NCBI GenBank assembly: GCA_030615765.1
Contig: JAUWYP010000007.1
Coordinates: 1 to 64,000 of the forward strand
Reading direction: 5' to 3'
DNA: 64,000 bases
From: Dehalococcoidia bacterium
GTDB lineage: Bacteria; Chloroflexota; Dehalococcoidia; SM23-28-2
The notes under the pieces are model-generated. The model worked only from the letters and a program-made list of their open reading frames with translations, did not search any database and was not told where the DNA came from. Below, one piece after another: positions 15,829-25,257 of this stretch (positions are counted from its first letter, which is position 1; each line of letters opens with the position of its first letter). Both the position numbers and the translations under genes were made by a program.

Positions 15829-17334
15829 ATGAACGATAGATGGTTAGCAATGAATTCGAACCGATTGGTTCAGTATCTGCAAAAGCCAGCGGAAGAATTC
15901 ACCAAGAAAGACCTGATCAAGTTCATAGAGGGTAATGAGATTCAGATGGTGAACTTCAGGTACGTAGGCGGAGACGGCAGATTGAAGAGTCTCAACTTCG
16001 TGATTACCAGCAAGGCTCAACTGGATGAGCTACTGTCGGCAGGAGAGAGGGTGGACGGCTCCAGCCTGTTGTCTCACATCGATGTAGCCTCAAGCGATCT
16101 ATATGTCATCCCTCGCTACAGAACTGCCTATGTGAATCCATTCTCTACTATTCCTGCAGTAGACATGCTTTGCTCTTACTACACAGATGAAGGGGTTCGG
16201 CTGCCGAGTTCTCCAGAGAACATCCTTAGAGCGGCCCATGAGGCATTGAGAAAAAGCACCGGCCTAACCCTCGAAGCTATGGGCGAGCTAGAGTATTACG
16301 TTTGCTACGATAAACAGCTCCTTTACCCGGTCGTGGCTCAGAAGGGCTACCACGAGTCTGCCCCGTTTTCTAAATGGGAGGAGCTAAGATGGGAGGTCAT
16401 GTGGGCTATCGCTCAGGCGGGAGGAAAGATAAAGTACGGGCACAATGAGGTAGGCAATATCCCCGGAGAGGACCGGGAGATGGAGCAGCATGAGATCGAG
16501 TTTCTCCCCGCGCCTCTGGAGGATGCGGCCGATCAGATGGTTATCGCCAGATGGATGCTAAGGATGATCGGATATAAGCATGGTGTAACGATCACCCTGG
16601 CACCCAAGATCTGCGCCGGGCACGCCGGCAACGGCTTCCATGTTCATACGAGGCTACTCAAAGATGGCAAGAATATGATGATCGAAAGAGGTCAGTTAAG
16701 CGATACGGCCAAGAGGACTATTGCTGGCTATCTCGCTCTGGCCCCTTCTTTGACTGCCCTTGGCAATACTGTCCCTATTTCTTATCTGAGACTGGTTCCC
16801 CACCAGGAAGCGCCGACAAATGTATGCTGGGGTTATAGAAACCGCTCTGTGCTGGTAAGAGTTCCCTTGGCATGGCTGAACGCTGAGGATATGGTCGGAG
16901 ATGCCAACCCCCAGGAGAAGGGAGAACCTTCAGAGCTTATGGATAGCCAGACGGTGGAATTTCGCTGTCCTGATGGTTCAGCTAACACTTATCTCCTGCT
17001 GGCCGGGCTAGCTGTGGCGGCTCGACATGGCTTGCAGATGGAAGGCGCGCTGCAATTGGCTGATGAACTCTACGTGGATGTAAACATCTTTTCCCGCCAG
17101 CATGAGAAGATTAGGGAGACCCTGCCCCAGTTGCCGGCTTCATGCTGGGAATCAGCCGCCACTCTCTTGAGAGATCGTGAAATATATGAGAGGGACGGCG
17201 TCTTTCCTGCCGAGGTAATTGATGAGGTAGCGAAACAGCTTAAGAGTCACGACGATAGGGGCCTGAGTAAGAAATTACAGGGTATGGAAGATGAGATCAG
17301 GAAGCTGGCCGATGAATATCTCCATTGCTGGTAA
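15829..17334 (+). CDS. Glutamine synthetase-family protein (divergent, 501 aa)
   Basis: GS catalytic-like segments (ERVDGSSLL, GELEYYV, GNGFHVHTRLLKDGKN, RLVPHQEAPTNVCWGYRNRSVLVRVP, TVEFRCPDGSANTYLLLAGL); visibly lower GC than neighbours. Confidence 0.85.
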   Translation: MNDRWLAMNSNRLVQYLQKPAEEFTKKDLIKFIEGNEIQMVNFRYVGGDGRLKSLNFVITSKAQLDELLSAGERVDGSSLLSHIDVASSDLYVIPRYRTAYVNPFSTIPAVDMLCSYYTDEGVRLPSSPENILRAAHEALRKSTGLTLEAMGELEYYVCYDKQLLYPVVAQKGYHESAPFSKWEELRWEVMWAIAQAGGKIKYGHNEVGNIPGEDREMEQHEIEFLPAPLEDAADQMVIARWMLRMIGYKHGVTITLAPKICAGHAGNGFHVHTRLLKDGKNMMIERGQLSDTAKRTIAGYLALAPSLTALGNTVPISYLRLVPHQEAPTNVCWGYRNRSVLVRVPLAWLNAEDMVGDANPQEKGEPSELMDSQTVEFRCPDGSANTYLLLAGLAVAARHGLQMEGALQLADELYVDVNIFSRQHEKIRETLPQLPASCWESAATLLRDREIYERDGVFPAEVIDEVAKQLKSHDDRGLSKKLQGMEDEIRKLADEYLHCW

Positions 17335-17402
17335 CATTGAAGGTTGTCACCATTCGACACGCCTCTAACCAAAAAGTCTGGTGGCCTGAAATAACTCTAC
17401 TT

Positions 17403-17460
17403 CGGGCCGGCCCGCGCCCTCCTGGAGGGCTTGCAGGCCCGGCTGGAGGAACTGACGTAG
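17403..17460 (+). pseudogene. Fragment of a second valS 3' end
   Basis: Translates to ...ARALLEGLQARLEELT*, versus the valS C-terminus ...ARARLEGLRARLEELA*. Confidence 0.8.
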
Positions 17461-17484
17461 GCCTCACAGTATGGCAACAACGAA

Positions 17485-17515
17485 GGGCCTGAGCAGATGT
17501 GCTCAGGCCCTTTTT
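17485..17515. terminator. Intrinsic (possibly bidirectional) terminator
   Basis: GGGCCTGAGC-AGATGT-GCTCAGGCCC followed by TTTTT; 10-bp perfect stem. Confidence 0.85.
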
Positions 17516-17535
17516 CTGGCCAGCGAGCTCGGCCT

Positions 17536-18867
17536 CTACAGGACAGGCAAATAGCGGTTGATCTCGTAGTCCGTGACGTGGCGGCGGTAGTCGCTCCACT
17601 CGATGAGCTTGTTCTTGAGAAGGATTTCGTACAGGTGGTCGCCCAGGCAGTGCTGCAGTAGCTCGCTCTGCTCGGCCAGCTGGATGGCCTCGTATAGGCT
17701 GCCCGGCAGGTGGGCGACGCCCCGCCGCTCCCGCTCATCCGCTGTCATCTGAAAGACGTTCTCCTCCACCGGCTCGGGGCAAGGGTACTCCTTCTCGATG
17801 CCCTCCAGGCCGGCTGCCAGCATCACGGCGAAGGCCAGGTAGGGGCTGCAGGCTGGATCGGGAGAGCGGTACTCGATGCGCGCGTCTTCCTCTTTGCCCG
17901 GCTTGTATTCGGGCACGCGGATGAGGTCGGAGCGATTGCGCAGGGCCCAGGAGAGATAGACCGGCGCCTCATAGCCCGGCACCAGCCGCTTGTAGGAGTT
18001 CACCCACTGGTTGGTAACGATGGTTATCTCGCGGGCGTGGCGGAGCAGACCGGCGACGTAGCTCTTGGCGATGGCCGACAGGTGGTACTTATCCTTGGCA
18101 TCGAAGAAGGCGTTGCGCTCGCCCCGGAACAGGGACTGATGGACATGCATGCCACTGCCGTTCTGGTCGGCCAGGGGCTTGGGCATGAAGGTGGCGTAGA
18201 CCCCGTGCCTGAGGGCGACCTCCTTGACTATCAGGCGGTAGGTCATGGTGTTGTCGGCCATAGTGAGAGCGTCGGTGTAGCGCAGGTCGATCTCGTGCTG
18301 GCTGGGGGCCACCTCGTGGTGACTGGCCTCCACCCTGATGCCCACCTCTTCCAGGGCCAGGACAGTCTCTCGCCGTAGGTCGGTGGCGGCGTCCAGAGGG
18401 GTGAGGTCGAAGTAGCCGCCCTTATCCAGGAGGACGGTGCCCTCGGGGCTGGCGAAGTAGAAGTACTCGAGCTCGGGGGCGACGTAGAAGGTGTAGCCCA
18501 AGTCGGCGGCCCGTTTGAGGTTGCGCTTGAGGATATAGCGGGGGTCCCCCTCGAACGGCTGGCCGCCGGGCAGGAGGATGTCGCAGAAGACGCGGGCCAC
18601 CCGATTCGCAGCGGGGCGCCAGGGGAGGATGGCGAAGGTATTAGGGTCGGGCATGGCCACCATGTCGCTCTCGTCGATGCGGGCGAAGCCCTCAATGGAG
18701 GAGCCGTCAAAGCCGATACCCTCCTCCAGAGCCTCTTCCAGCTCCTCCACAGTGATGGCCACGCTCTTGAGGTTGCCCAAGATGTCGGAGAACCACAAGC
18801 GGATGAACTTGACATCCTGCTCTTTGGCCATCTGGAGGACGTATTCTTTGCTCTCGCTGGTGCTCAT
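17536..18867 (-). CDS. glnA: Glutamine synthetase type I
   Basis: MSTSESKEYVLQMAKEQDVKFIRLWFSDILGNLKSVAIT... GFDGSSIEGF, NGSGMHVHQSLF, NSYKRLVPGYEAPVYLSWALRNRSDLIRVP. ATG at 18867 preferred over 19128. Confidence 0.95.
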   Translation of the reverse strand: MSTSESKEYVLQMAKEQDVKFIRLWFSDILGNLKSVAITVEELEEALEEGIGFDGSSIEGFARIDESDMVAMPDPNTFAILPWRPAANRVARVFCDILLPGGQPFEGDPRYILKRNLKRAADLGYTFYVAPELEYFYFASPEGTVLLDKGGYFDLTPLDAATDLRRETVLALEEVGIRVEASHHEVAPSQHEIDLRYTDALTMADNTMTYRLIVKEVALRHGVYATFMPKPLADQNGSGMHVHQSLFRGERNAFFDAKDKYHLSAIAKSYVAGLLRHAREITIVTNQWVNSYKRLVPGYEAPVYLSWALRNRSDLIRVPEYKPGKEEDARIEYRSPDPACSPYLAFAVMLAAGLEGIEKEYPCPEPVEENVFQMTADERERRGVAHLPGSLYEAIQLAEQSELLQHCLGDHLYEILLKNKLIEWSDYRRHVTDYEINRYLPVL

Positions 18868-19112
18868 GGCGTCAACCTCCCCCTGTGGTGGCATCATCTT
18901 AGCGCAAGAGAGCCTTGGGAGGCTAGGCCCCAGGCCTCTGATTTTTCCGCCGTCACTCGTGGGGGCTACCCAACGGTCAGGACGCAGTCGCGGCTGGCAC
19001 GGACCCAGTAGCCCTGGCCGGGGCCCATCTCCTTGGGCCCAATTGTCCCCGATGAAGACCAGAGCCCCTGCCCAGCGGTGGCAGCCTGCCGGTGTTATGA
19101 TAGGGAACGCTG

Positions 19113-20024
19113 ATGGCTGCTGAAGCACTGGTGAGCGAGCAGCGGCCGCGCAAACCAGCGTGGCTGAAGGTGCCCTTCCCTGGCGGGCCGCGCTACCTGC
19201 GCCTGAAGGCCATACTGCGAGCCTCGGGCCTGCACACCGTCTGCGAGGAGGCCCGCTGCCCCAACATCGGCGAGTGCTTCCAGGCCGGCACCGCTACCTT
19301 CATGATCCTGGGCGACGTATGTAGCCGCGCCTGCCACTTCTGCGCCGTCAGGAGCGGGCAGCCGGTCGGCCTGGACAGCGAGGAGCCCCTGCGAGTGGCC
19401 GAGGTGGTGCGCCGTCTAGGCCTGAGGCATGCCGTCATCACCTCTGTCACCCGCGACGACCTACCCGACGGTGGTGCGGCTGTCTTCGCCGATGCCATCC
19501 ACCAGATTCGCGGCCTGTCACCGACCACCAGCGTGGAGGTGCTCGTCCCCGATTTCCAGGGCTCGCAACAGGCGCTGGCCACGCTCATAGCGGCGCGGCC
19601 GGATATCCTCAACCATAACCTGGAGACGGTGCGCCGCCTTTATCCGCGTGTGCGCCCCAACGCCGTATACGAGCGCTCGCTGGAGCTTCTGGCCAGGGCC
19701 AAGGCCCTCGATCCCACCATCCCCACCAAGAGCGGCCTGATGGTGGGCCTGGGGGAAACTCGCGAAGAGCTCTTGGAAGCCATGGGTGATCTGGTGGCGG
19801 TCGGCTGCGACATACTGACCATCGGTCAGTACTTGCAGCCCATGCCGAAGCTACTGCCGGTGGCTCGCTACTACTGGCCCCAGGAATTCCGGGAACTGGC
19901 CGAAGAGGGCCAGCGCCTGGGATTGCGCCACGTGGAGGCGGGACCGCTGGTGCGTAGCTCGTACCATGCCGAAAGCCAAATCCAGAATATTTCTGGCCTT
20001 GTTCGAAGGCGAACCCTAGGCTAG
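19113..20024 (+). CDS. lipA: Lipoyl synthase (radical SAM)
   Basis: [13 protein letters not shown] and radical-SAM motif [32 protein letters not shown]. Confidence 0.95.
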   Translation: MAAEALVSEQRPRKPAWLKVPFPGGPRYLRLKAILRASGLHTVCEEARCPNIGECFQAGTATFMILGDVCSRACHFCAVRSGQPVGLDSEEPLRVAEVVRRLGLRHAVITSVTRDDLPDGGAAVFADAIHQIRGLSPTTSVEVLVPDFQGSQQALATLIAARPDILNHNLETVRRLYPRVRPNAVYERSLELLARAKALDPTIPTKSGLMVGLGETREELLEAMGDLVAVGCDILTIGQYLQPMPKLLPVARYYWPQEFRELAEEGQRLGLRHVEAGPLVRSSYHAESQIQNISGLVRRRTLG

Positions 20025-20046
20025 AATGTGACAGGATTCACTTTCG

Positions 20047-20244
20047 ATGAGGAACGTCGACAAGCCCCGCAGTGTAAAGGCAAAGAAGGGCAGAGCGCCT
20101 CGGCGGCGGGCAAGCAGTCGCAAGGACGCCGAGAAGAGGGGCGAGAGCCAAGCCGAGCGGGGCTTTCTGTTTGAGGACCCTTATTGGGACGAGGTCTTCT
20201 GCTCCTACTATGACCCTACCCTGGGTACCTGTTGTCGCAGATAG
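20047..20244 (+). CDS. Small hypothetical protein (65 aa, basic N-terminus)
   Basis: ORF in the gap between lipA and the next gene, same strand; no recognised domain. Confidence 0.4.
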   Translation: MRNVDKPRSVKAKKGRAPRRRASSRKDAEKRGESQAERGFLFEDPYWDEVFCSYYDPTLGTCCRR

Positions 20245-20290
20245 CCAGAATGCGGTTTCACCGTACCGGTTGTGAGATGAGGAGGGTTGA

Positions 20291-21700
20291 ATGGTAGCGA
20301 TAGCATCCTACGGAGCCTATATACCCATCTACCGGTTGGGACGCCAGGAGATGGCCCAAGCTTGGGGCATTCCCGGCGTACCCGGGGAGCGCTCGGTGGC
20401 CAACGCCGACGAGGATAGCATCACCATGGGCGCCGCCGCTGCCTTCGAGTGCGTGGCAGGCATCGACCCGGCCAGTATCGACGGTGTGTACTTCGCCAGC
20501 ACCACTCCGCCCTATACTGAGAAGCAGTGCGCTTCCGTGGTTGCTGGCGCCCTGGACTTGCGCCAGGACATCTTTACGGCCGATTTCACCGATTCCGTCC
20601 GCGCGGCCACCGTGGCCATGAGGGCAGCCTACGACGCCATCGAGAGCGGCTCGGCCAAGAGCGTGCTGGTGGTGGCGGCGGACAATCGTCCGGCCGAGCC
20701 GGAGACGATGTGGGAGCAGCTCCTGGGCGACGGCGCCGCTGCCTTCCTTCTATCCAAGGAAGGCCCAGCCACTGTTCGTGGCTTCCAGTCCGTCACCAGC
20801 GAGGTTATCGGCCCCTGGCGGCGCTCCGATGACCGGTATGTGCGCGCCTTCGAGCCGAAGCTGGACACTAAATACGGCTACATGGTCAGCATGGTGGCCG
20901 CGGCGAAGGCGCTGGCGGAGAAGGAGGGCCTTGGCCCTAAGGACATAAGCAAGGGGGTCTTTTCCGCTGGCGATCCCCGCGCCCACGCCGTCCTCGGCCG
21001 CCAGCTAGGCCTGGAGATGCCCCAGCTCCAGGACACGGGTTTCCTCTTGCTGGGCAACACAGGCACGCCCCAGGTGCTGATGATGCTGGCGGCGACCCTG
21101 GACATGGCCAAGGCCGGCGACAAGCTCCTGGTGGCCAACTACGGTGACGGCGCTGATGCCTTCCTGGTGGAGGTCAACGACGCCTTCCCTACCGTCGCCG
21201 GCAAGAGACCGCTTCAGACCTACCTCATGAACAAGCGGATGCTTCCCAACTACAACGCCTACGCGTCCTTCCGCAAGCTCATGGACAGGGACAGGTATGT
21301 TCCCCCCTCGTCGCCTGTTACCTACTGGCGGGACAGCAAGATGGAGCTGGCGCTCTACGGCTCCCGCTGCCGCAAGTGCGGCACGGTGCAGTACCCGCCG
21401 GCGCGGGTGTGCGTGGAGTGTGGGACAAAGGATGAGCTGGACGACGTACAGCTGGCCCGCAAGGGGACGGTGTTCACCTTCACCCTCGACCATCTGGTGG
21501 GCGGCGAGTACCTGAGCACCCCCGTCCCCAGGATTGTGGTTGAATTGGAGGGAGGGGGCCGCATCTTCCTGCAGATGACCGACTGCGACCCCAAGGAGGT
21601 GAGCATCGGCATGCCAGTGGAGTTCACCTTGCGTCGGCTCCACGAGGGGGCAGGATTCCACAACTACTACTGGAAGTGCCAGCCGGTGAGGGGAGGCTAA
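20291..21700 (+). CDS. HMG-CoA synthase-like thiolase-fold enzyme with C-terminal DUF35/OB-fold zinc ribbon
   Basis: N-terminal HMGS-like ketosynthase fold (VAIASYGAYIPIYRLGR...); C-terminal LYGSRCRKCGTVQYPPARVCVECGTKDELDDV zinc ribbon plus OB-fold. Confidence 0.82.
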   Translation: MVAIASYGAYIPIYRLGRQEMAQAWGIPGVPGERSVANADEDSITMGAAAAFECVAGIDPASIDGVYFASTTPPYTEKQCASVVAGALDLRQDIFTADFTDSVRAATVAMRAAYDAIESGSAKSVLVVAADNRPAEPETMWEQLLGDGAAAFLLSKEGPATVRGFQSVTSEVIGPWRRSDDRYVRAFEPKLDTKYGYMVSMVAAAKALAEKEGLGPKDISKGVFSAGDPRAHAVLGRQLGLEMPQLQDTGFLLLGNTGTPQVLMMLAATLDMAKAGDKLLVANYGDGADAFLVEVNDAFPTVAGKRPLQTYLMNKRMLPNYNAYASFRKLMDRDRYVPPSSPVTYWRDSKMELALYGSRCRKCGTVQYPPARVCVECGTKDELDDVQLARKGTVFTFTLDHLVGGEYLSTPVPRIVVELEGGGRIFLQMTDCDPKEVSIGMPVEFTLRRLHEGAGFHNYYWKCQPVRGG

Positions 21701-21736
21701 GCCTTCTCGCTGACGCTGCGGTGAAAAGGAGGAGAC

Positions 21737-22900
21737 ATGCCAGGGATTAAGGATCGAGTGGCTATCGTCGGCGTTGGTTGCACCAAGTTCGGCGAGATCT
21801 GGGAGAAAGACCAGGAGGACCTGCTGGTAGAGGCGGTGTACGAGGCTCTGGACGACGCCGGCATCACCCCCCAGGACATCGAGGCAGCCTGGGTGGGGGT
21901 GATGTACAGCTTCACCGGTATGTCCGGAGGCACATTCGCCGAGCCCATGAAGCTTTTCGGCAAGCCCGTTACCCGGGTAGAGAACTTCTGCGCCTCCGGC
22001 ATGGACGCCTTCCGCAACGCCTGCTTCGCCGTGGCCGCCGGCGTCTACGACATCGTGGTTGCCTGCGGGGTGGAAAAGCTCCTGGACCAGGGCTCCAGCG
22101 GCCTGCCCATGGAGGGGGGCCACCCAGTGATGGGCGGAACTAGCGCACCGGGCATGTTCGCTCTGGCTGCCACCCGCGCCTTTCACGAGTGGGGCTGGAC
22201 CAAGGAGGACCTGGCGCACGTGGCCGTCAAGAACCACAAGAATGGCGTCGCCCACCCTAAGGCCCACTTCCGTCGGGCAATCACCGTTGACGACGTCCTG
22301 AAGGCCCCGATGATCGCCTCGCCCCTGGGCCGCTTCGACTGCTGCGCCATGTCCGATGGCTCCGCCGCCCTGGTGGTCACTCGGCCGGAGATCGCCAAGA
22401 CAATGAAGCATAAGGACGACTATGTGGTGGCCAAGGCCAACGCCCTCGCTGTTGACTCCACCTTCCCTATGTGGAGGCCGGGCTTCAACTGGCTGGGCTT
22501 CCCAGCCACCAAGAAGGCGTCTGCCATGGCTTACGAGGAGGCAGGCATTAAAGACCCTCGCAAGGAGATCAGCTTCGCCGAGGTGCATGACTGCTTCACC
22601 ATCACCGAGCTGCTCAACATGGGCGACCTGGGCTTCGTCGATCCGTCCAAGGCGGCCGAGGCTGTCCGCGACGGCATGACGGAGGTGGAGGGGGACATCC
22701 CCGTCAACCCCAGCGGCGGCCTCAAGTGCTTCGGCCACCCCATCGGCGCCACCGGCTGCCGCATGCTGTACGAGGTGACCAAGCAACTCCAGGGGCGAGC
22801 CGACGGCATGCAGGTGAAGGACCCCGTCCTGGGCATGGCCCACAACCTGGGCGGGCCGGCCTCCGTCTGCTCGGTAACTATCCTGGGCCGCCACGACTAG
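21737..22900 (+). CDS. Thiolase / acetyl-CoA acetyltransferase (SCP2-like)
   Basis: RVENFCASGMDAFRNACFAVAAG active-site Cys region, EVHDCFTITELL, NPSGGLKCFGHPIGATGCRMLYEV. Confidence 0.9.
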   Translation: MPGIKDRVAIVGVGCTKFGEIWEKDQEDLLVEAVYEALDDAGITPQDIEAAWVGVMYSFTGMSGGTFAEPMKLFGKPVTRVENFCASGMDAFRNACFAVAAGVYDIVVACGVEKLLDQGSSGLPMEGGHPVMGGTSAPGMFALAATRAFHEWGWTKEDLAHVAVKNHKNGVAHPKAHFRRAITVDDVLKAPMIASPLGRFDCCAMSDGSAALVVTRPEIAKTMKHKDDYVVAKANALAVDSTFPMWRPGFNWLGFPATKKASAMAYEEAGIKDPRKEISFAEVHDCFTITELLNMGDLGFVDPSKAAEAVRDGMTEVEGDIPVNPSGGLKCFGHPIGATGCRMLYEVTKQLQGRADGMQVKDPVLGMAHNLGGPASVCSVTILGRHD

Positions 22901-22930
22901 CGACGAGAAAAACGCCGTACCCCGGTTATC

Positions 22931-22968
22931 CAAACGGGGTTCCCGACTGATGCCGGGAACCCCGTTTG
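22931..22968. terminator. Strong hairpin, probable transcription terminator
   Basis: Perfect 15-bp stem CAAACGGGGTTCCCG / CGGGAACCCCGTTTG with 8-nt loop, just after the thiolase stop. Confidence 0.7.
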
Positions 22969-23096
22969 TCTACATATGGCCGCCGACCGTAGGCTTGACG
23001 CCCTCGGCGGGGGCCAATAGAATCGAGGCGCTGTAACTGCTCGGTGTAAGGGAACCGGAATCTCTTCTGCACTGCTGGGCACTGGGGGAAGATTAG

Positions 23097-24119
23097 ATGA
23101 AAGTGGAGACCGCTCTGCCGATAGGTGACCTGGGCCAGGTGGCCGCCGCCGCCAGGGAGGCCGAGGAGATGGGTTACGACGGCGTCCTCTCCTTCGAGGT
23201 TGGCCACGATCCCTTCCTGCCGTTGGCCATCGCCGCCGAGCACACCCAGCGGGTCACCCTTGGCTCGGCGGTAGCCATCGCCTTCCCGCGCAGTCCGCTG
23301 ACGGTGGCTCAGATGGCCTGGGACATCCAGGCCCTCTCGCGGGGGCGCCTCCTTCTGGGCCTAGGCACCCAGGTGAAGGGCCACAACGAGCGGCGCTACA
23401 GCACCCCCTGGCCCTCGCCGCCTGGGCCGCGCCTGCGAGAGTACATCCTGGTGCTGAGGGCGATCTGGGACTCCTGGCAGAACAAGAGCCGCCCCAACTT
23501 CCGGGGCAAGCACTACTCCTATACCCTCATGACCCCCTTCTTCGATCCGGGGCCCATCGAGCATCCTCACGTCGCCATCCACATCTCGGCGGTCAATCCC
23601 TACATGTGCCGCCTGGCGGGCGAGCTGTGCGACGGCGTTCGCCTGCACGGCTTCTGCACCGCCAAGTACCTGCGGGAGGTCGTCCTGCCCAACATGGAGG
23701 CCGGGGCCAAAAAGGCCGGCCGCTCCCTGAAAGATATCGACATTTCCGGCGGCGGCTTCGTCATCACCGGCGAGAGGGAGGAGGACGTCGAGAGGCAGAA
23801 GCAGGCCATCCGCGCCCAGGTCGCCTTCTACGGCTCCACCCGAACCTACAAGGGCGTCCTGGACATCCACGGCTGGGGTGAGACCTGCCTCCGGCTGCAT
23901 CGGCTGGCGGCAGCGGGCAAGTGGGCAGAGATGGGACAGCAGATCAGCGACGAGATGCTGGACCAGTTCGCCGTCATTGGCACCTATGACGAGATCGCGG
24001 CCAGGATCAAGGAGCGCTGGGGCGGCATAGTGGACCGCATCGCCTTCGCCGTCCCCATCCGTAACCAGGGAGATAAGGAGCGGCTGAAGGCGCTGATCCG
24101 CGAACTTCAGACGATCTAG
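23097..24119 (+). CDS. LLM-class (luciferase-like, probably F420-dependent) oxidoreductase
   Basis: AREAEEMGYDGVLSFEVGHDPFLPLAIAAEHTQRVTLGSAVAIAFPRSPLTVAQMAWDIQALSRGRLLLGLGTQVKGHNERRYS. Confidence 0.88.
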   Translation: MKVETALPIGDLGQVAAAAREAEEMGYDGVLSFEVGHDPFLPLAIAAEHTQRVTLGSAVAIAFPRSPLTVAQMAWDIQALSRGRLLLGLGTQVKGHNERRYSTPWPSPPGPRLREYILVLRAIWDSWQNKSRPNFRGKHYSYTLMTPFFDPGPIEHPHVAIHISAVNPYMCRLAGELCDGVRLHGFCTAKYLREVVLPNMEAGAKKAGRSLKDIDISGGGFVITGEREEDVERQKQAIRAQVAFYGSTRTYKGVLDIHGWGETCLRLHRLAAAGKWAEMGQQISDEMLDQFAVIGTYDEIAARIKERWGGIVDRIAFAVPIRNQGDKERLKALIRELQTI

Positions 24120-24180
24120 ACGCCGGCCGCCCTCACCTGTACCCTCGACCTGCTGCCCAGGGGGGCGAACGGAGGATGAG

Positions 24181-25086
24181 ATGATCTTGGTGGCAGGTGG
24201 CACCGGATTCGTGGGCGGTGGCATCGTGCGCGAGCTGGCCCGCCGCGGCAAGCCGGTGGCCGTCCTGACCCGCAACGCGGCCAAGGCGGCGACTCGCTTT
24301 CCCTACATCGAGGTCGAGTACCGCGAGGGGGATGTGAGAGACCCGGCGAGCTTGGCCGCCGCCGTTCAGGGGGCGGAGGTGGTCATCGGCTGCGTCCAGT
24401 TCCCCAACTCGCCCATCGAGAATCGGCGGCGAGGCTATACCTTCGAGGAGGTCGATGCCGCCGGCACCGAGCGCCTGGTAGAGGCAGCCAAGGCGGCAGG
24501 CGTCCAGCGCTACATCTACGTGAGCGGCGCCGGCGCCTCGCCCGACTCCGAGTACCACTGGTTCCGGGCCAAATGGCGGGCGGAGACGGCCGTTAGAGAT
24601 AGCGGCGTCACCTACGTGATCTTTCGGCCGTCCTGGGTCTATGGGCCGGAGGACCGCAGTCTCAACCGTTTCCTGACGATGAGCCGCTTTTTCCCCTTTG
24701 TGCCCATTATCGGCATTGGCAGCAGGCAGCGGCTGCAGCCGGTGTTCATCGACGACCTGGGCTGGGCCGTGGCAGAGGCAGTGGACAACCGGGCAGCAGA
24801 CAACAGGGTGTTCGAGATAGGCGGCCCAGAGGTGCTGACCATGAAGGAAATCATCCGCACGGGCCTGGAAGTGATGGACAGGCGGCGCTTCCTCCTGCCC
24901 GTCCCCAAGGTGCTGATAAAGGCCCAGTCCGCCCTGTTGCAGTTCCTGCCGGGGCCTCCCTTGACGCCCGATGCTATCGACTTCATAACGATGGATGGCC
25001 TGGCCGACAGCTCGGAGCTGGTCGAGACGCTCGGCCTGCGGCTCACGCCCCTCAGAGAAGGCCTAGCCACCTACCTGGTGGCCTAG
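24181..25086 (+). CDS. NAD(P)-binding atypical SDR / NAD-dependent epimerase-like protein
   Basis: ILVAGGTGFVGGGIVREL Rossmann motif; YIYVSGAGA; FRPSWVYGPED. Confidence 0.85.
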   Translation: MILVAGGTGFVGGGIVRELARRGKPVAVLTRNAAKAATRFPYIEVEYREGDVRDPASLAAAVQGAEVVIGCVQFPNSPIENRRRGYTFEEVDAAGTERLVEAAKAAGVQRYIYVSGAGASPDSEYHWFRAKWRAETAVRDSGVTYVIFRPSWVYGPEDRSLNRFLTMSRFFPFVPIIGIGSRQRLQPVFIDDLGWAVAEAVDNRAADNRVFEIGGPEVLTMKEIIRTGLEVMDRRRFLLPVPKVLIKAQSALLQFLPGPPLTPDAIDFITMDGLADSSELVETLGLRLTPLREGLATYLVA

Positions 25087-25257
25087 GGAGGGCCGGATTG
25101 GGCAACATTTTGGGGGATTGCGCTCGGCGCTGCTGGTGGTAAGATTGTGCTCGGCGGAACAATCGAACCACCGCCGAGGCGTTGCGGTCGGCGATGTCAG
25201 GCGGTGATCTGCCCAAGGTGAGTAATTGTTGTAGCCAGTCTCAGAGAGGAGGCAAAC

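Noticed and set aside
17536-19128. Extended N-terminus of glnA (start 19128)
   Set aside because: The extra 87 residues have no GS similarity; ATG 18867 begins a normal GSI sequence.
21005-22933. 642-aa minus ORF
   Set aside because: Antisense to the HMGS-like and thiolase genes; high-GC codon bias leaves the antisense frame open. No domain logic.
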